DNA from: Thermoplasmata archaeon
GTDB taxonomy: Archaea > Thermoplasmatota > Thermoplasmata > Methanomassiliicoccales > Methanomethylophilaceae
Assembly: GCA_015063285.1 (NCBI GenBank)
Contig: SUST01000002.1
Coordinates: forward strand, 1 to 64,000
DNA: 64,000 bases
Reading direction: 5' to 3'
This document shows positions 1-8,938 of the stretch, in pieces. Each line of letters opens with the position of its first letter. The first letter of the stretch is position 1. A program made the translations under genes and the position numbers. Below the pieces are notes generated by a model that did no database searches, was not told where the DNA came from, and was given only the letters and a program-made list of their open reading frames with translations.

Positions 1-73
1 GGTGTTCAGTCTCCGAGCTGATGGATGGAGAGCAGAGGGATCTGCGATCACATAGAGGAAACCGAGGGTTTCC

Positions 74-307
74 TCAAGCCGACAGATACCTTTCCAGTAT
101 CACCAGTGCACCTATGAGGATGACCGTTCCGATTATCACAGCGGTACTAGGCTGATGATCGGAATCGTTCGTAAGGTGAGGTCCAGAATCTAGAACGTCG
201 ATGATCGTCTGTTCTGAATCAGTCTCAATTCCGGTCGTTAACACGAAGGATGCCAGGATTGCTGCTGCAACAATTACGGCAGCTATTGCGATTTGCCTCT
301 TTTTCAT
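74..307 (-). CDS. small two-TM membrane protein, unknown
   Basis: A protein of about 77 residues. It has an N-terminal hydrophobic segment after MKKRQ (signal anchor or signal peptide), a polar acidic middle and a second hydrophobic segment close to the C-terminus. I place the start at the second methionine because GGAAGGAAT lies just upstream; an in-frame ATG 27 bases earlier lacks such a site. No family is recognised. The divergent acetyltransferase gene to its right suggests separate transcription. Confidence 0.55.
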   Translation of the reverse strand: MKKRQIAIAAVIVAAAILASFVLTTGIETDSEQTIIDVLDSGPHLTNDSDHQPSTAVIIGTVILIGALVILERYLSA

Positions 308-432
308 GTCTATTCCTTCTTTCCTGATTATCAATATGTCGAGAATCTATTAAAATATACCCTTAGGGGGTATCCGTATTTCTAATTCCTACTAATCGTA
401 TAGTATTTACGACAAATAGTGAATCCAGTGTC

Positions 433-909
433 ATGGAGTTCAAGTACCTTACCGCAGAGGATGCCGAAGAGGCCTCGGCGTTCGTTCATGACATGTGGGT
501 AGACACGTATGCACCCATAGTCTTAGGCGGGAGGGAAAGAGCAGAGAACATCTTCGATGATTGGATCGGACCTAACAAGATCCGCAAGGACATGTCTAGA
601 GGACATTTCTTCATTTACATTGTCGAGGACGGAAAGACAATAGGGCTGATGTCCGCAGGCAAAGAGGACAATGGCTTGGAGATCAGCAAGATCTACCTTC
701 TTCCAGAATACCGCGGAAGAGGTCTGGGAAGGAAGTGTATGGAATTCATGATGGACAAGGGAAGGGAGATGGGCTGCAAACGTGTCTATCTTGAGGCCAA
801 TCATGATAACAGGAACGCGCTGGCGTTCTACGAATCGCTAGGTTTCAAACCGTCAGGTAAGAATCTGTATGAGCATTCATACACATTGGTCATGGCGAGA
901 GAACTCTGA
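433..909 (+). CDS. GNAT family N-acetyltransferase
   Basis: A 158-residue protein with the GNAT fold signature. A beta strand at about residues 80-90 (EISKIYLLPEYRG) leads into the acetyl-CoA pyrophosphate loop RGRGLGRKC, followed by the C-terminal NRNALAFYESLGF motif common in Rim/small-molecule acetyltransferases. It should transfer an acetyl group from acetyl-CoA to an amine; the substrate cannot be told. It stands alone between a divergent small membrane protein and a convergent phosphoesterase. It ends in TGA. Confidence 0.9.
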   Translation: MEFKYLTAEDAEEASAFVHDMWVDTYAPIVLGGRERAENIFDDWIGPNKIRKDMSRGHFFIYIVEDGKTIGLMSAGKEDNGLEISKIYLLPEYRGRGLGRKCMEFMMDKGREMGCKRVYLEANHDNRNALAFYESLGFKPSGKNLYEHSYTLVMAREL

Positions 910-933
910 TCGCCATGACCGTTTGATGTTTGT

Positions 934-1578
934 TCAGGCGCCTTTGTGGCGGAGCATCTGAACTTCTACTTTGTCGCCTTCGACCGTGACGATAGCACTG
1001 TAGCCGTCCTTTGCCGGTCCGGGGTTCACGAATGTAGTTCCGTTCTTGATCTCGCATCCGATCGCTTCATGGATGTGACCGGACATCGCCAGAATCGGGT
1101 GGTATTCCTCGATGATCTTTGTGATTCCCTTGCATCCGACGTGCATGCCCAACATGATTTTATCCATCATTCCGTAAGACGGTGCATGCGTCATCAGGAT
1201 CATTCCCTCCGAAGCGTTGGCCTTTATTCCCTCATAGATCTCATCGTCTTCCAGTTCGAAAGGTGTACCGAAGGGACTCTTGTTTCCTCCTCCGAAACCT
1301 ACGATGTCATGGCCTTCGATCGTGACCTTCTTTCCGTGAAGGTCTGTTGCGACATCTCTGATTTTCTCAGGCATGTCCCTGGGGTCGCAGTTTCCGGGGA
1401 TGACGTAAACTTTCGCCTTAATCTTGGACAGCAATTCTACGGCATCCTCGGATGTTCCCATGTCGGTGACATCTCCGAGATGGATGACGAAATCGACCTT
1501 GTACTGTTCGATCTCCTCGTTGATCCACCCCATCGCAGAGTGGTGCTGGTGCAGATCGGTGATCAATAGAAATTTCAT
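934..1578 (-). CDS. metallophosphoesterase (calcineurin-like)
   Basis: A 214-residue protein carrying the metallophosphoesterase motifs in order: D-x-H near the N-terminus (ITDLHQHH), GDVTD, GNCD, THAPSYG and GHIHE. These residues bind two metal ions in this superfamily, so it is probably an intact phosphodiesterase or phosphatase of the YfcE/MJ0936-like class. The substrate is unknown. It is transcribed convergently with the acetyltransferase gene and divergently from the NADAR gene. Confidence 0.9.
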   Translation of the reverse strand: MKFLLITDLHQHHSAMGWINEEIEQYKVDFVIHLGDVTDMGTSEDAVELLSKIKAKVYVIPGNCDPRDMPEKIRDVATDLHGKKVTIEGHDIVGFGGGNKSPFGTPFELEDDEIYEGIKANASEGMILMTHAPSYGMMDKIMLGMHVGCKGITKIIEEYHPILAMSGHIHEAIGCEIKNGTTFVNPGPAKDGYSAIVTVEGDKVEVQMLRHKGA

Positions 1579-1703
1579 GGTCCTGAATTGTCGGATTCAT
1601 ACTTAATTTCTGTCCGAAAGCGTAAACGGATTACTGAAGAATCTACATTTTTATATTGAGTAGTCAATATTTTGGATGATACATCCAAAGAGGAGAGTTT
1701 CAT

Positions 1704-2135
1704 ATGGAAAAGATCGAAAGATTCTGGGGAGACTACTTTTTCTTGAACAAGTGGTATCCGATAGGCATTGAATATGACGGAATGAAGTTCCTGAACAGCG
1801 AGGCCGCATACCAGTCTCAGAGATGTGCTGATAGGGAGGATGGTGCCCGTTTCGCAGGTCTTGACCCTGCCAGGGTCAGAGTCTACGCGGATTAGATGGT
1901 TCCGCGTCCCGGTTGGGAGGAACAGAGGATATCTGTAATGGAGGACGTACAGATGCAGAAGTTCCTTCAGTATCCCGATCTGGCCAACAAGCTCCTGGCT
2001 ACTGGGGATGCAGAGCTGGAGTACAATAACACCTGCGGCGACACATATTGGGGTATCGTCGATGGAGTAGGCGAGAACAATCTTGGCAAAGTCCTAATGA
2101 AGGTCAGAGACAGATTATCCCAACAGGGTGCTTGA
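1704..2135 (+). CDS. NADAR family protein with in-frame amber (probable pyrrolysine)
   Basis: Two same-frame halves (63 and 79 residues) are separated only by a TAG at 1893-1895. Read through, they give a 143-residue NADAR (YbiA-like) protein of normal length. The N-terminal half has the FLNKWYPI and EAAYQSQ motifs. The C-terminal half has RPGWEEQR..VM, the LLATGDAELEYNNT box, and GDTYWG with GENNLG. The amber falls at the variable basic position just before the RPxWE motif. NADAR proteins act on N-glycosidic bonds of riboflavin intermediates or ADP-ribose derivatives. The start has AGGAGAG upstream and a TATA-like TTTTTATATT about 50 bases before it. A true nonsense mutation is the alternative, but the downstream half shows no decay. 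Confidence 0.8.
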
Positions 2136-2975
2136 TCAATACATCATCAGGGGTCTGGGCTCATCCTTGGGCTCCCCCTGATATGGTTTCTTACCTATCG
2201 ATTCCAGCTTCTCTAGCACGAGTTTCTTTCCGATATCGGTCACGCCGAAGATCTGAATCTTGTTGCCCGCGACCAATACGTCCCTCTTCTCGGCCTCCGC
2301 CCTTATGCGTCCTGAGGCACATGCGGTGATCATATCGCAGTTGTCGAACATCTTCTTGGCACCGTCGCAAGTGGAATGGCTTGTGTGGACACCGACTATC
2401 ACGACGCTGTCTCCATACTTCTCACGGATGGTCACCGCATCGTCGGGGATCGCTACTGTTACGGAGAATCTCTTGTATCCCTTCTCATGGGCAAGATCGG
2501 CCCCTTTGACCATGTTCAGAGGCACGGTTTCCGGATCCAGGACATTGTCTCTGCCGATGGCATCCAACACTACCTGGAGAGGGGATGTCTCGACCAGGCC
2601 GGAGATCCTTCCGCACATACCCTGCAGCAATGCAGGTTCAGTGATGATGGCGGTCCCGCATCCGTCCGCGGCTATGACGCAGGCGTCCAGCTGGTGCTTC
2701 TCCAGAGCTGTGCTCAGGATTTCAGAGACACCGAATGTGACGTAGTCCTTTGCACGGACCACACGGTTCTCGGTGCAGAAACCGAAATCCCTGATGCGGA
2801 ATTCTATGTTCTCACGGATCTTCTCAGGCGATATATCCTGCATGCCGACCAGTTTCTTGAACAGGGGACAGTACTTGAGCTCGGGTTCGCCGACTTCCAC
2901 GACCTTTCCGTTCTCTATGACTATGCGCGTCATCCCCAAAGCATCAAAAACATGTCTATCGCCATTCCCAGACAT
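2136..2975 (-). CDS. methanogenesis marker protein 8 (DUF2099)
   Basis: A 279-residue protein matching the DUF2099 family, named putative methanogenesis marker 8 because it tracks with methanogens. Visible family features are the N-terminal HVFDALGMTRIVIENGKV region, conserved cysteines (KYCPLF, GFCTENRVV), the AADGCGTAI stretch and the C-terminal ACASGRIR and FGVTDIGK segments. The biochemical role is not settled. It is the clearest marker in this window that the host is a methanogen. Its stop codon abuts that of the convergent NADAR gene. Confidence 0.85.
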   Translation of the reverse strand: MSGNGDRHVFDALGMTRIVIENGKVVEVGEPELKYCPLFKKLVGMQDISPEKIRENIEFRIRDFGFCTENRVVRAKDYVTFGVSEILSTALEKHQLDACVIAADGCGTAIITEPALLQGMCGRISGLVETSPLQVVLDAIGRDNVLDPETVPLNMVKGADLAHEKGYKRFSVTVAIPDDAVTIREKYGDSVVIVGVHTSHSTCDGAKKMFDNCDMITACASGRIRAEAEKRDVLVAGNKIQIFGVTDIGKKLVLEKLESIGKKPYQGEPKDEPRPLMMY

Positions 2976-3015
2976 AGTACCGGACGTTAGAGCGATCTGT
3001 ATGTATTTAAGAAGG

Positions 3016-4251
3016 TCAGCTTAGAGAATTAGAGTAAACCTCAGTCATGGCATTCAGCTTCTTGTCCAGAGCATCCAGCACCAGATCCACGTGCTCCTCC
3101 CAGTGCATGATGACGGCCTGTTCTGGCAATCCGGACAACACGGTGCCGATCACGCTCCATCTGTTGAAGTTCTTGTAGAAGTCTCCCTTGTGGTCAAGGA
3201 TGAACGCTTTCCCTTCGTCAAGGCTCTTCCTTATGAGATCGGTCGACTCTGAAAGCTTCGATGCCACGATTTCTCTGAATTCCGGATACTCCAATAGTTC
3301 GCTGTACCAAATGTTGGTCTCCGCTGCATACATGTGGTTGGGAAGAAGTGAGTAGTACCTGTTCCCGTTTCCGGCGGTCCTGTCCAGATCCCATGCAGGT
3401 CCGCTGTACAGCTTGCTGTCCTCTGCCATGTACAGATAGAAGCTCGATATGCCCACGTCCTCGTTGCTGAAAAGCTCATGAAGTATGTAGGAGGAAGCGA
3501 AGGATTCCGGATCGATGTATTTCTCCACCTCGTTCCAGTTCCCTGATGTTATCCCTTTCCAAGCGGATTGCATGTCGTTCTTGATCGCGTCCACCTGTCC
3601 AGGGGTACAGTCCGGATCCTTTACTGTGTAAGGCATCTTATTCACAAGGAAATAGTCCGTACCCTCAACGCCCTTCTCAGATGCACGGACGTCCATCTCG
3701 ACTATGAATGCGATATGGCCCTCGGGGTCCTTGACGTCGACACGGTTCTTCCCGATCTCTATCTTTTCGCTCAGAAGATACAAGCCGCGGTATTCTCCGT
3801 TGATGTATAGATGAACGAATCTGCAATCCATGTTGGAGCTGCAGTCAAGTGTGTCGGCCACCAATGAGGCCAGATAGTTCCTGGACAGGCTCTGGTCGAA
3901 GTAATTGCATACCAGTACCCATTTCTTGGCAGCGTTCATCCCCAGTACATCTGTCTTGGATTCGAACTTCAGGCTGTACGGTTTCTTGGGGGACTCCCAA
4001 GTTGTATTCCCGCGTCCTTTGATCTTCGCAGGTTCATCATAAAGTTCCTGGCTATCACCCAGAAGGTCCACTGTGCATGCGATGTAATCCTCTTTGGATA
4101 CGATTTCGGATCCGTTCTCGGTATCGATATGTATAGCAGGGAAGGACTCTTCCCCCTCAGGGACGGCAGTCATCATCGCCAAGATGATCACTGTCGCCGA
4201 TACGGCTGCAAGGATTGCTATTTTGATCGCAATTCCGGTGTTCATGCCCAC
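3016..4251 (-). CDS. CotH kinase family protein, membrane-anchored
   Basis: A 411-residue protein with an N-terminal transmembrane or signal segment (about residues 8-28) followed by an extracytoplasmic CotH domain. Recognisable CotH features are IKGRGNTTW, KKPYSLKFE, LVCNYFDQSLSRNYLA, YRGLYLLSEKI and the active-site-like GPAWDLDRTAGNG. CotH proteins are atypical protein kinases known from spore coats and secreted bacterial proteins; the archaeal target is unknown. The start (GTG, or ATG two codons later) overlaps the end of the upstream membrane-protein gene, so the two are probably translationally coupled. Confidence 0.85.
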   Translation of the reverse strand: MGMNTGIAIKIAILAAVSATVIILAMMTAVPEGEESFPAIHIDTENGSEIVSKEDYIACTVDLLGDSQELYDEPAKIKGRGNTTWESPKKPYSLKFESKTDVLGMNAAKKWVLVCNYFDQSLSRNYLASLVADTLDCSSNMDCRFVHLYINGEYRGLYLLSEKIEIGKNRVDVKDPEGHIAFIVEMDVRASEKGVEGTDYFLVNKMPYTVKDPDCTPGQVDAIKNDMQSAWKGITSGNWNEVEKYIDPESFASSYILHELFSNEDVGISSFYLYMAEDSKLYSGPAWDLDRTAGNGNRYYSLLPNHMYAAETNIWYSELLEYPEFREIVASKLSESTDLIRKSLDEGKAFILDHKGDFYKNFNRWSVIGTVLSGLPEQAVIMHWEEHVDLVLDALDKKLNAMTEVYSNSLS

Positions 4252-4952
4252 ATCACCACCGATGTTAAGAAGCCCAGGAACAGATCCAATGCGCAGATGT
4301 ATACGGTAAGGGCTATTGCATTATTCAAAGAGATCCGTTTCGCCACGAAAAGTGTGATCGCGGTTTCCATGATTATGAGCATCAAGCTCCAGCCTATGAA
4401 TACCGAGAGGTGAGCGAATTCTTCCACGATCGCAATCATGCATCCTGTACAGAACAGCAAGACTGTCAGACACAAGGAGACAGTGGCGATCGCGATCAAA
4501 GCAGGGGCAGGCAGAACCTTCCTGGCATCGGTCTCAACCAGGATGAGCTGGATGTTCTCCTTTTTCCAGAATAGAAGCGTGGCCACGGTGGCGATCGAAG
4601 CCACTGCAGTCATCCAGTAATATGGTGCCCGGTCGATCAGTATCATCACGATTGGTACCGAGACGAGAAGCCCCATCACGATGCCTGGAAGGTTCGTTTT
4701 GACACCGCCTGCCACTGAAAGGATGATGAGCAAGACGCCCATGCCCACGGTCGCCAACTGAGTTCCGAGGACCACAGGCGAGAGCAGTCCATCGAAAGTA
4801 CACGAGACTGCCATCGAGCAGATTATGCCGACTGTCAGCGAGATGATGATCGGTATCGGAGAATAGGATTCTTCAACGTATTCTCTGGAAATCCTGAAAA
4901 CACCAAAGATAGCTAGCAGCGCTATCGCAAGAGCGGGAATCCAGTAGAGCAC
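4242..4952 (-). CDS. polytopic membrane protein coupled to CotH gene
   Basis: A 236-residue, very hydrophobic protein with about seven predicted transmembrane segments and short loops; one basic loop (WKKENIQL) lies near the middle. No family is recognised. Its last codons overlap the start of the CotH kinase gene by 10 bases, which implies one operon and perhaps one complex. In bacteria CotH genes often sit with a multi-pass membrane partner, so a similar pairing is inferred here. Confidence 0.7.
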   Translation of the reverse strand: MLYWIPALAIALLAIFGVFRISREYVEESYSPIPIIISLTVGIICSMAVSCTFDGLLSPVVLGTQLATVGMGVLLIILSVAGGVKTNLPGIVMGLLVSVPIVMILIDRAPYYWMTAVASIATVATLLFWKKENIQLILVETDARKVLPAPALIAIATVSLCLTVLLFCTGCMIAIVEEFAHLSVFIGWSLMLIIMETAITLFVAKRISLNNAIALTVYICALDLFLGFLTSVVMWA

Positions 4953-5060
4953 GCTTTGAGAGCTTAGTGTGCATAGATAATTGTATGGTAGTTATTGACC
5001 AGATTAAACCGTCTTTACGAATGGAAGGGCCCGGCATTCGGCCGGGGAATAGGTTGAATC

Positions 5061-5438
5061 TCAAGGGCTGGCGGGATCTTCCTCAGGGGCCTTATCGTCA
5101 CTTCCCTCAGGCCCTAGTTTACCGAAATCGCTTATCGTGTATGTCTCTTCCACGGGCAGGACGATTATCTTTCCGTCCCCGTGGTTCCCTGTGGTTGCCG
5201 TCTTGCATACGGAGTCGATCACAGCTTTGACATCCTTATCATCTACCACGATCTCGAACTTCGTCTTCTCTATCTCGTCGACGACGAATTCCCCGTACCT
5301 GTTGGCGAACTTCAGACCTGCCTGTCTTCCGCGCCCGGTAACATGGGTGATCGTCATGCCGTTGAATCCCGCCTCATGGATCGCATCCTTGACATCCTGG
5401 GCCTTCTCGGGACGCACAATTGCAATTATCATCTTCAT
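5061..5438 (-). CDS. glnK: nitrogen regulatory protein P-II (GlnK)
   Basis: A 125-residue P-II protein. The N-terminus MKMIIAIVRPEK, the T-loop region around residues 35-53 with a tyrosine (ANRYGE), and the B-loop TGNHGDGKIIVLPVEE are typical. P-II trimers sense ATP/ADP and 2-oxoglutarate and block the Amt channel by inserting the T-loop. The gene lies 9 bases downstream of the ammonium transporter gene in the same direction, the usual amt-glnK pairing. Odd point: after the conserved core there is an acidic, proline-rich tail of about 18 residues not usual for the family. Confidence 0.95.
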   Translation of the reverse strand: MKMIIAIVRPEKAQDVKDAIHEAGFNGMTITHVTGRGRQAGLKFANRYGEFVVDEIEKTKFEIVVDDKDVKAVIDSVCKTATTGNHGDGKIIVLPVEETYTISDFGKLGPEGSDDKAPEEDPASP

Positions 5439-5447
5439 GTCATCACC

Positions 5448-6767
5448 TCACTGATATGCACGTTCTCCGTGTTCTATGATATCCTGCCCCATGTCCTGTT
5501 CCTCAGGCGTCACACTTACACGGATGAAGAGTGATATCACCTTCAGGATCACGTATGATATGGCCGAGCTGTACACAACTGTGAACAGCACCATGACTAT
5601 CTGACTGGCCAGGAGCGAGAAACCTCCGTATATCAGCCCTTCGGCCTCCTCTCCGACAACGGCCGGATCGGCCAGGAATCCGAGGGCTAAGAGTCCGAAC
5701 ATCGTCACGCACCCGTGCAGTGCGAACACATCCAGGGCGTCATCGAATTTCTTAAGGCTGTGGAAATAGCTGATGGCGTAGTATCCCACGACGGAACCGC
5801 ATATCCCGAGGAATATGGACGCAGGTATCCCGACGTATCCTGCACAGGGGGTGATCGCAACGAGGCCTGCCAGCAGACCAGTGCATATTCCGACGGTGCT
5901 GACGCGTCCGTACATCGAATACTGGATGATCATCCAGGTGACGGTACTGCCTAACCAAGCGACTATGGTGTTGATGACCGCATGGATTGTGTATGAGTCC
6001 GCTGTTCCGAACCCTCCTCCGTTGAAGCCCATCCATCCGACCACGAGTATCCCTGTTCCTAGGAATACCATCGGGATGTTATGGGACGGGAGCTTGCGGA
6101 TGTGCTCCTTTCTCGGTCCAAGGAATCTGACCGCTACCACCCCGGCCATAGCGGCCGCAAGATGGATTGCTATACCTCCTGCGAAGTCCAGGCCTTGGAA
6201 CCAGTCGCCGAACATGCTGGAGAATCCGCCATCCCAAACAAAATGGACCAGAGGTGCGTAGATAAGGATGGACCACGCGGCCATGTATGCTATGACAGCT
6301 TGGAACCTCATACGTTCCGCACATGCTCCCAGGAACAGGCATGGGGCGATCATCGCGAACATCATCTGATACATCGCGAATTCAAGTTCTGAGATGTTTC
6401 CGCCGGATGCGGTGTCTATGGCTCCATCCATGAACAATCTGGAGAAATCGCCGAAGGTGCCGTCTCCTCCGAACGCCAGAGAATAGCCGCAAACCACCCA
6501 TAGCAGACCAACGACTGCTGCACCGCCCATGGATTGGGCGATCATCGCAGACATGCTCTGCTTACGGAGAAGCCCTCCGTAGAACAGGATTAGTCCGGGG
6601 ATCATCAGGAGGACGAGGCTCGAACTCACTAGCATCCACGAGATGCTGCCTCCTGCAGTCTCATCTTCGGGATCCACGGATGCGTCAGAACCCGGCGTTA
6701 CACATACTAGAATCGATACGGCCGCTACGGCCGCAATCATCAGGATCATTGCCATCTTCTTTTCCAT
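5448..6767 (-). CDS. amt: ammonium transporter Amt
   Basis: About 439 residues with a cleavable N-terminal signal-like segment and roughly eleven transmembrane helices. Signature stretches include WMLVSSSLVLLM, the conduction-pore histidine motif LVHFVWDGG and the second histidine motif FALHGCVTMFG. It imports ammonium and forms a unit with the GlnK gene that follows. I chose the start at MEKKMAM because AGGAAGG lies seven bases upstream; a start 26 codons earlier would add a hydrophilic, cysteine-containing stretch unlike Amt proteins. Confidence 0.95.
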   Translation of the reverse strand: MEKKMAMILMIAAVAAVSILVCVTPGSDASVDPEDETAGGSISWMLVSSSLVLLMIPGLILFYGGLLRKQSMSAMIAQSMGGAAVVGLLWVVCGYSLAFGGDGTFGDFSRLFMDGAIDTASGGNISELEFAMYQMMFAMIAPCLFLGACAERMRFQAVIAYMAAWSILIYAPLVHFVWDGGFSSMFGDWFQGLDFAGGIAIHLAAAMAGVVAVRFLGPRKEHIRKLPSHNIPMVFLGTGILVVGWMGFNGGGFGTADSYTIHAVINTIVAWLGSTVTWMIIQYSMYGRVSTVGICTGLLAGLVAITPCAGYVGIPASIFLGICGSVVGYYAISYFHSLKKFDDALDVFALHGCVTMFGLLALGFLADPAVVGEEAEGLIYGGFSLLASQIVMVLFTVVYSSAISYVILKVISLFIRVSVTPEEQDMGQDIIEHGERAYQ

Positions 6768-6980
6768 TCTATACCTTCCTGCTTCGATTCGGCAATGCTT
6801 ACCACACGTTTTTTCATGATATTTAGAACGTGTCCAGATAACCAAAAATTAGGTAGTTTTATGTCGCACTGGCGGAAAATCGCAATGTTCGGAATCGGAC
6901 ACTTTTCTTTACCGATTGGACAGATTGGACAGAAGTTTGTAAAACCGCTTTTTCCGGCGGAACGTCCGGAGAACGCCGGT

Positions 6981-7895
6981 TTATTGGGCCGTCGGAGCCT
7001 TGTCTTTGGACATCAGCGAAGCTACGATCGTGATGAGGAGCACCCCGACGATGAAGGCCAAGGATGCGATGATGGGGACCTCGATGAAATCGACAAGAAG
7101 AAGTTTCGCGGCTATGAACATGAGGATGATTCCCAGACCGTACTTCAGATACTTCAGGGAACTCAATCCCCCCTTGATGGCGAAGTACAGCGACCTTAGT
7201 CCGAGGATGGCGAATATGTTCGATGTGTAGATGACGAGCAGATCGTTTGAAAGTGCTAATACGGCGGGGATGGAGTCCAGAGCGAAGACCAGATCTGAGA
7301 ATTCTATCACGATCACACATAGGAGCAGAGGGGTTGCGACCTTCTTTCCGTCTATTTTTGTGAAGAATTTGTTACCATCCAGTGTTGGAGAGGTCTTCAG
7401 ATGTTTGCTCATGAATTCAGCTATCTTGCTCTTTCCTTCTTCCTCTTCTTTGGCGAATAACGTTTTCAAGGCCGCATAGGCAAGGAGCGCTCCGAATATG
7501 TACATAACGAAATGGAATTTCATCAATTCTACGCCTATGAGCATGAACAGCAGACGGAATATCACCGCTCCGAATATCCCATAGAACAATGCCTTGTGCT
7601 GGTATTCGTCTGGTATGGAGAAGAGACTGAAGATTATGATGAACACGAACAGGTTGTCTATGCTCATCGATTCTTCCATGATGTATGCGGTGATGAATTC
7701 CAGTCCCTTGTCGTTTCCAAAAGTGATGAAGATGAATATGCCGTAACCCGCTGCTGCGAGGATCCATATCATCGTTTCCTTGAGGGCCCTCTTCATCGGT
7801 ATGTGCTCGGGTTTGCGATGGAGGATCAGATCGAGGACAACCAAAACGAGTGCTATGATTATGAAAACAATCCAAGCCATCATTTCGTTATCCAT
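6981..7895 (-). CDS. TerC family integral membrane protein
   Basis: A 304-residue protein with about nine transmembrane helices and the acidic TerC signatures EESMSIDNLFVF and EFSDLVFALDSIPAVLA. TerC/Alx proteins export metal ions such as manganese or give tellurite resistance; in archaea the role is inferred. A charged loop (EEEEGKSK) separates the two halves. This is the last host gene before the left attachment repeat of the integrated element. Confidence 0.9.
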   Translation of the reverse strand: MDNEMMAWIVFIIIALVLVVLDLILHRKPEHIPMKRALKETMIWILAAAGYGIFIFITFGNDKGLEFITAYIMEESMSIDNLFVFIIIFSLFSIPDEYQHKALFYGIFGAVIFRLLFMLIGVELMKFHFVMYIFGALLAYAALKTLFAKEEEEGKSKIAEFMSKHLKTSPTLDGNKFFTKIDGKKVATPLLLCVIVIEFSDLVFALDSIPAVLALSNDLLVIYTSNIFAILGLRSLYFAIKGGLSSLKYLKYGLGIILMFIAAKLLLVDFIEVPIIASLAFIVGVLLITIVASLMSKDKAPTAQ

Positions 7896-8003
7896 TCGAC
7901 TACGGTCCCCACTGTCTTGTGTAATGGGGTGAATAATCCTATTACAATATCAATCAATCGAATGCAGACGGGTTTCGTTTCTGAAAATCATAAGCGGTAG
8001 GAG

Positions 8004-8023
8004 AATGGCGTGGAGGACGTGAT
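8004..8023. repeat. attL: 20-bp direct repeat of tRNA-Ser 3' end
   Basis: The 20 bases aatggcgtggaggacgtgat occur here and again, identically, at 44022-44041. The right copy is the 3' end of an intact tRNA-Ser gene (encoded CCA, acceptor strand and half of the T-stem). Such a copy is what integration by a tRNA-targeting tyrosine recombinase leaves at the far end of an element. Confidence 0.9.
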
Positions 8024-8106
8024 GCAGAACGTCCCGACCCAGCCGAGATGTGTGATTCGCCATCTTGGAGGGTCTGGGAAAGTTGCTAAGCAACCTCTCT
8101 ACGCCA
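8006..8106. ncRNA. candidate cloverleaf-like structured RNA at attL
   Basis: Read on the + strand, five helices can be drawn: a closing stem 8006-8011/8101-8106; a 4-bp stem 8017-8020/8029-8032 with an 8-base loop; 8033-8040/8070-8078 with one bulge; its inner 8-bp stem 8043-8050/8061-8068; and 8082-8086/8090-8094. The plan resembles a tRNA with an enlarged anticodon arm, but it lacks a proper T-loop and I could not fit any tRNA or 5S model. The 5' strand of the closing stem is the att repeat itself. Transcription and strand are unknown. Confidence 0.35.
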
Positions 8107-8217
8107 TGACTTGCAGAAAACTACAACTCTTAGATTCATTTTGCAATCCGATCCGTCCCGTATTCGTTAGATTTTGGTGTTAAACCTCTTAAATCAACGA
8201 ATTGCGAGGAATCAGAA

Positions 8218-8589
8218 ATGGCAATTGGTAACATAGGAAATGATGTCATACAGACATTCGGAACAGCAGCACAGCCCATCAGGAACGAGCACCCTCCCAT
8301 GAGGGACAACGTCATGGAGTTCAGGAGAGGGCCTCTCATGATCACCGTGAGCATGAGTTCGTTCTACGACGAGGCGAAGAAAGAGTACGGACCCTACACC
8401 GCAGGAATCTCGGTTGCGAACAACAAGAGATACAGTTCTCTCCCCGCGGATCCCAAGGTCCTCCTCGAGCTCAGCGATTGGCTCAAGGTCGTCGCGAAGG
8501 CAGTCGAGGGAGCACCCACCAGGGACGGAGACAGGACCGACAACAACGTCGATGAGGCCAAGAGGATCATCGCGAAGTACAAGGTCTGA
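8218..8589 (+). CDS. hypothetical protein, first gene of virus-like operon
   Basis: A 123-residue soluble protein with no recognised domain. The middle holds a mixed segment (MITVSMSSFYDEAKKEYGPYTAGISV) and the C-terminus is a charged helix (DEAKRIIAKYKV). GAGG lies ten bases before the ATG, and an AT-rich stretch (TTAAATC) in the 100 bases upstream could be its promoter. It heads a run of plus-strand genes extending to 23 kb. A nucleic-acid-binding role would fit its position but is not shown by sequence. Confidence 0.7.
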   Translation: MAIGNIGNDVIQTFGTAAQPIRNEHPPMRDNVMEFRRGPLMITVSMSSFYDEAKKEYGPYTAGISVANNKRYSSLPADPKVLLELSDWLKVVAKAVEGAPTRDGDRTDNNVDEAKRIIAKYKV

Positions 8590-8594
8590 TCCAC

Positions 8595-8804
8595 ATGAGG
8601 CCCTTCGTCGTGGACATATTCAGGACGGACTCCAAGAACAACGTTTCTAAGAGACGCCTGCAGGCCGATACCCTCGAGATCGCGAAACGTCTCATGGAAG
8701 TACACAAGGAAACCGGGGATGTGACCCGCATAGTGATATCGGAACGTGTCGGAACGAGATACACCAGACTCGAGAAGAAGTGTGTCTGGACGAGGGGCAT
8801 CTGA
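8595..8804 (+). CDS. small hypothetical protein
   Basis: A 69-residue, strongly basic protein (many Arg and Lys) starting five bases after the previous stop codon, so probably co-transcribed. No domain is recognised. The basic charge and small size would suit a DNA-binding or internal virion protein, but this is only a guess from composition. Confidence 0.6.
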   Translation: MRPFVVDIFRTDSKNNVSKRRLQADTLEIAKRLMEVHKETGDVTRIVISERVGTRYTRLEKKCVWTRGI

Positions 8805-8938
8805 ACTGGTGAAGATCGCTGCGGACGGTCCGGTCCAAAGAGGGGATGTTTCCATCCTCCAGGCTGTTTTGAATGAGTTTGCAGCCTCAGACCGAACCGC
8901 TCGTTTTCTTCCTGCGTCCTTTGTCGGGTGGTGAGGTC

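Noticed and set aside
1893-1895. Frameshift or sequencing error splitting the NADAR gene
   Set aside because: Both halves are in the same frame, so only a base substitution could explain it, and two other genes in the window show the same TAG pattern.
8006-8106. 5S rRNA or a tRNA gene
   Set aside because: Terminal pairing suggested it, but the universal 5S loop sequences and a tRNA T-loop are missing, and the internal arms do not fit either model.
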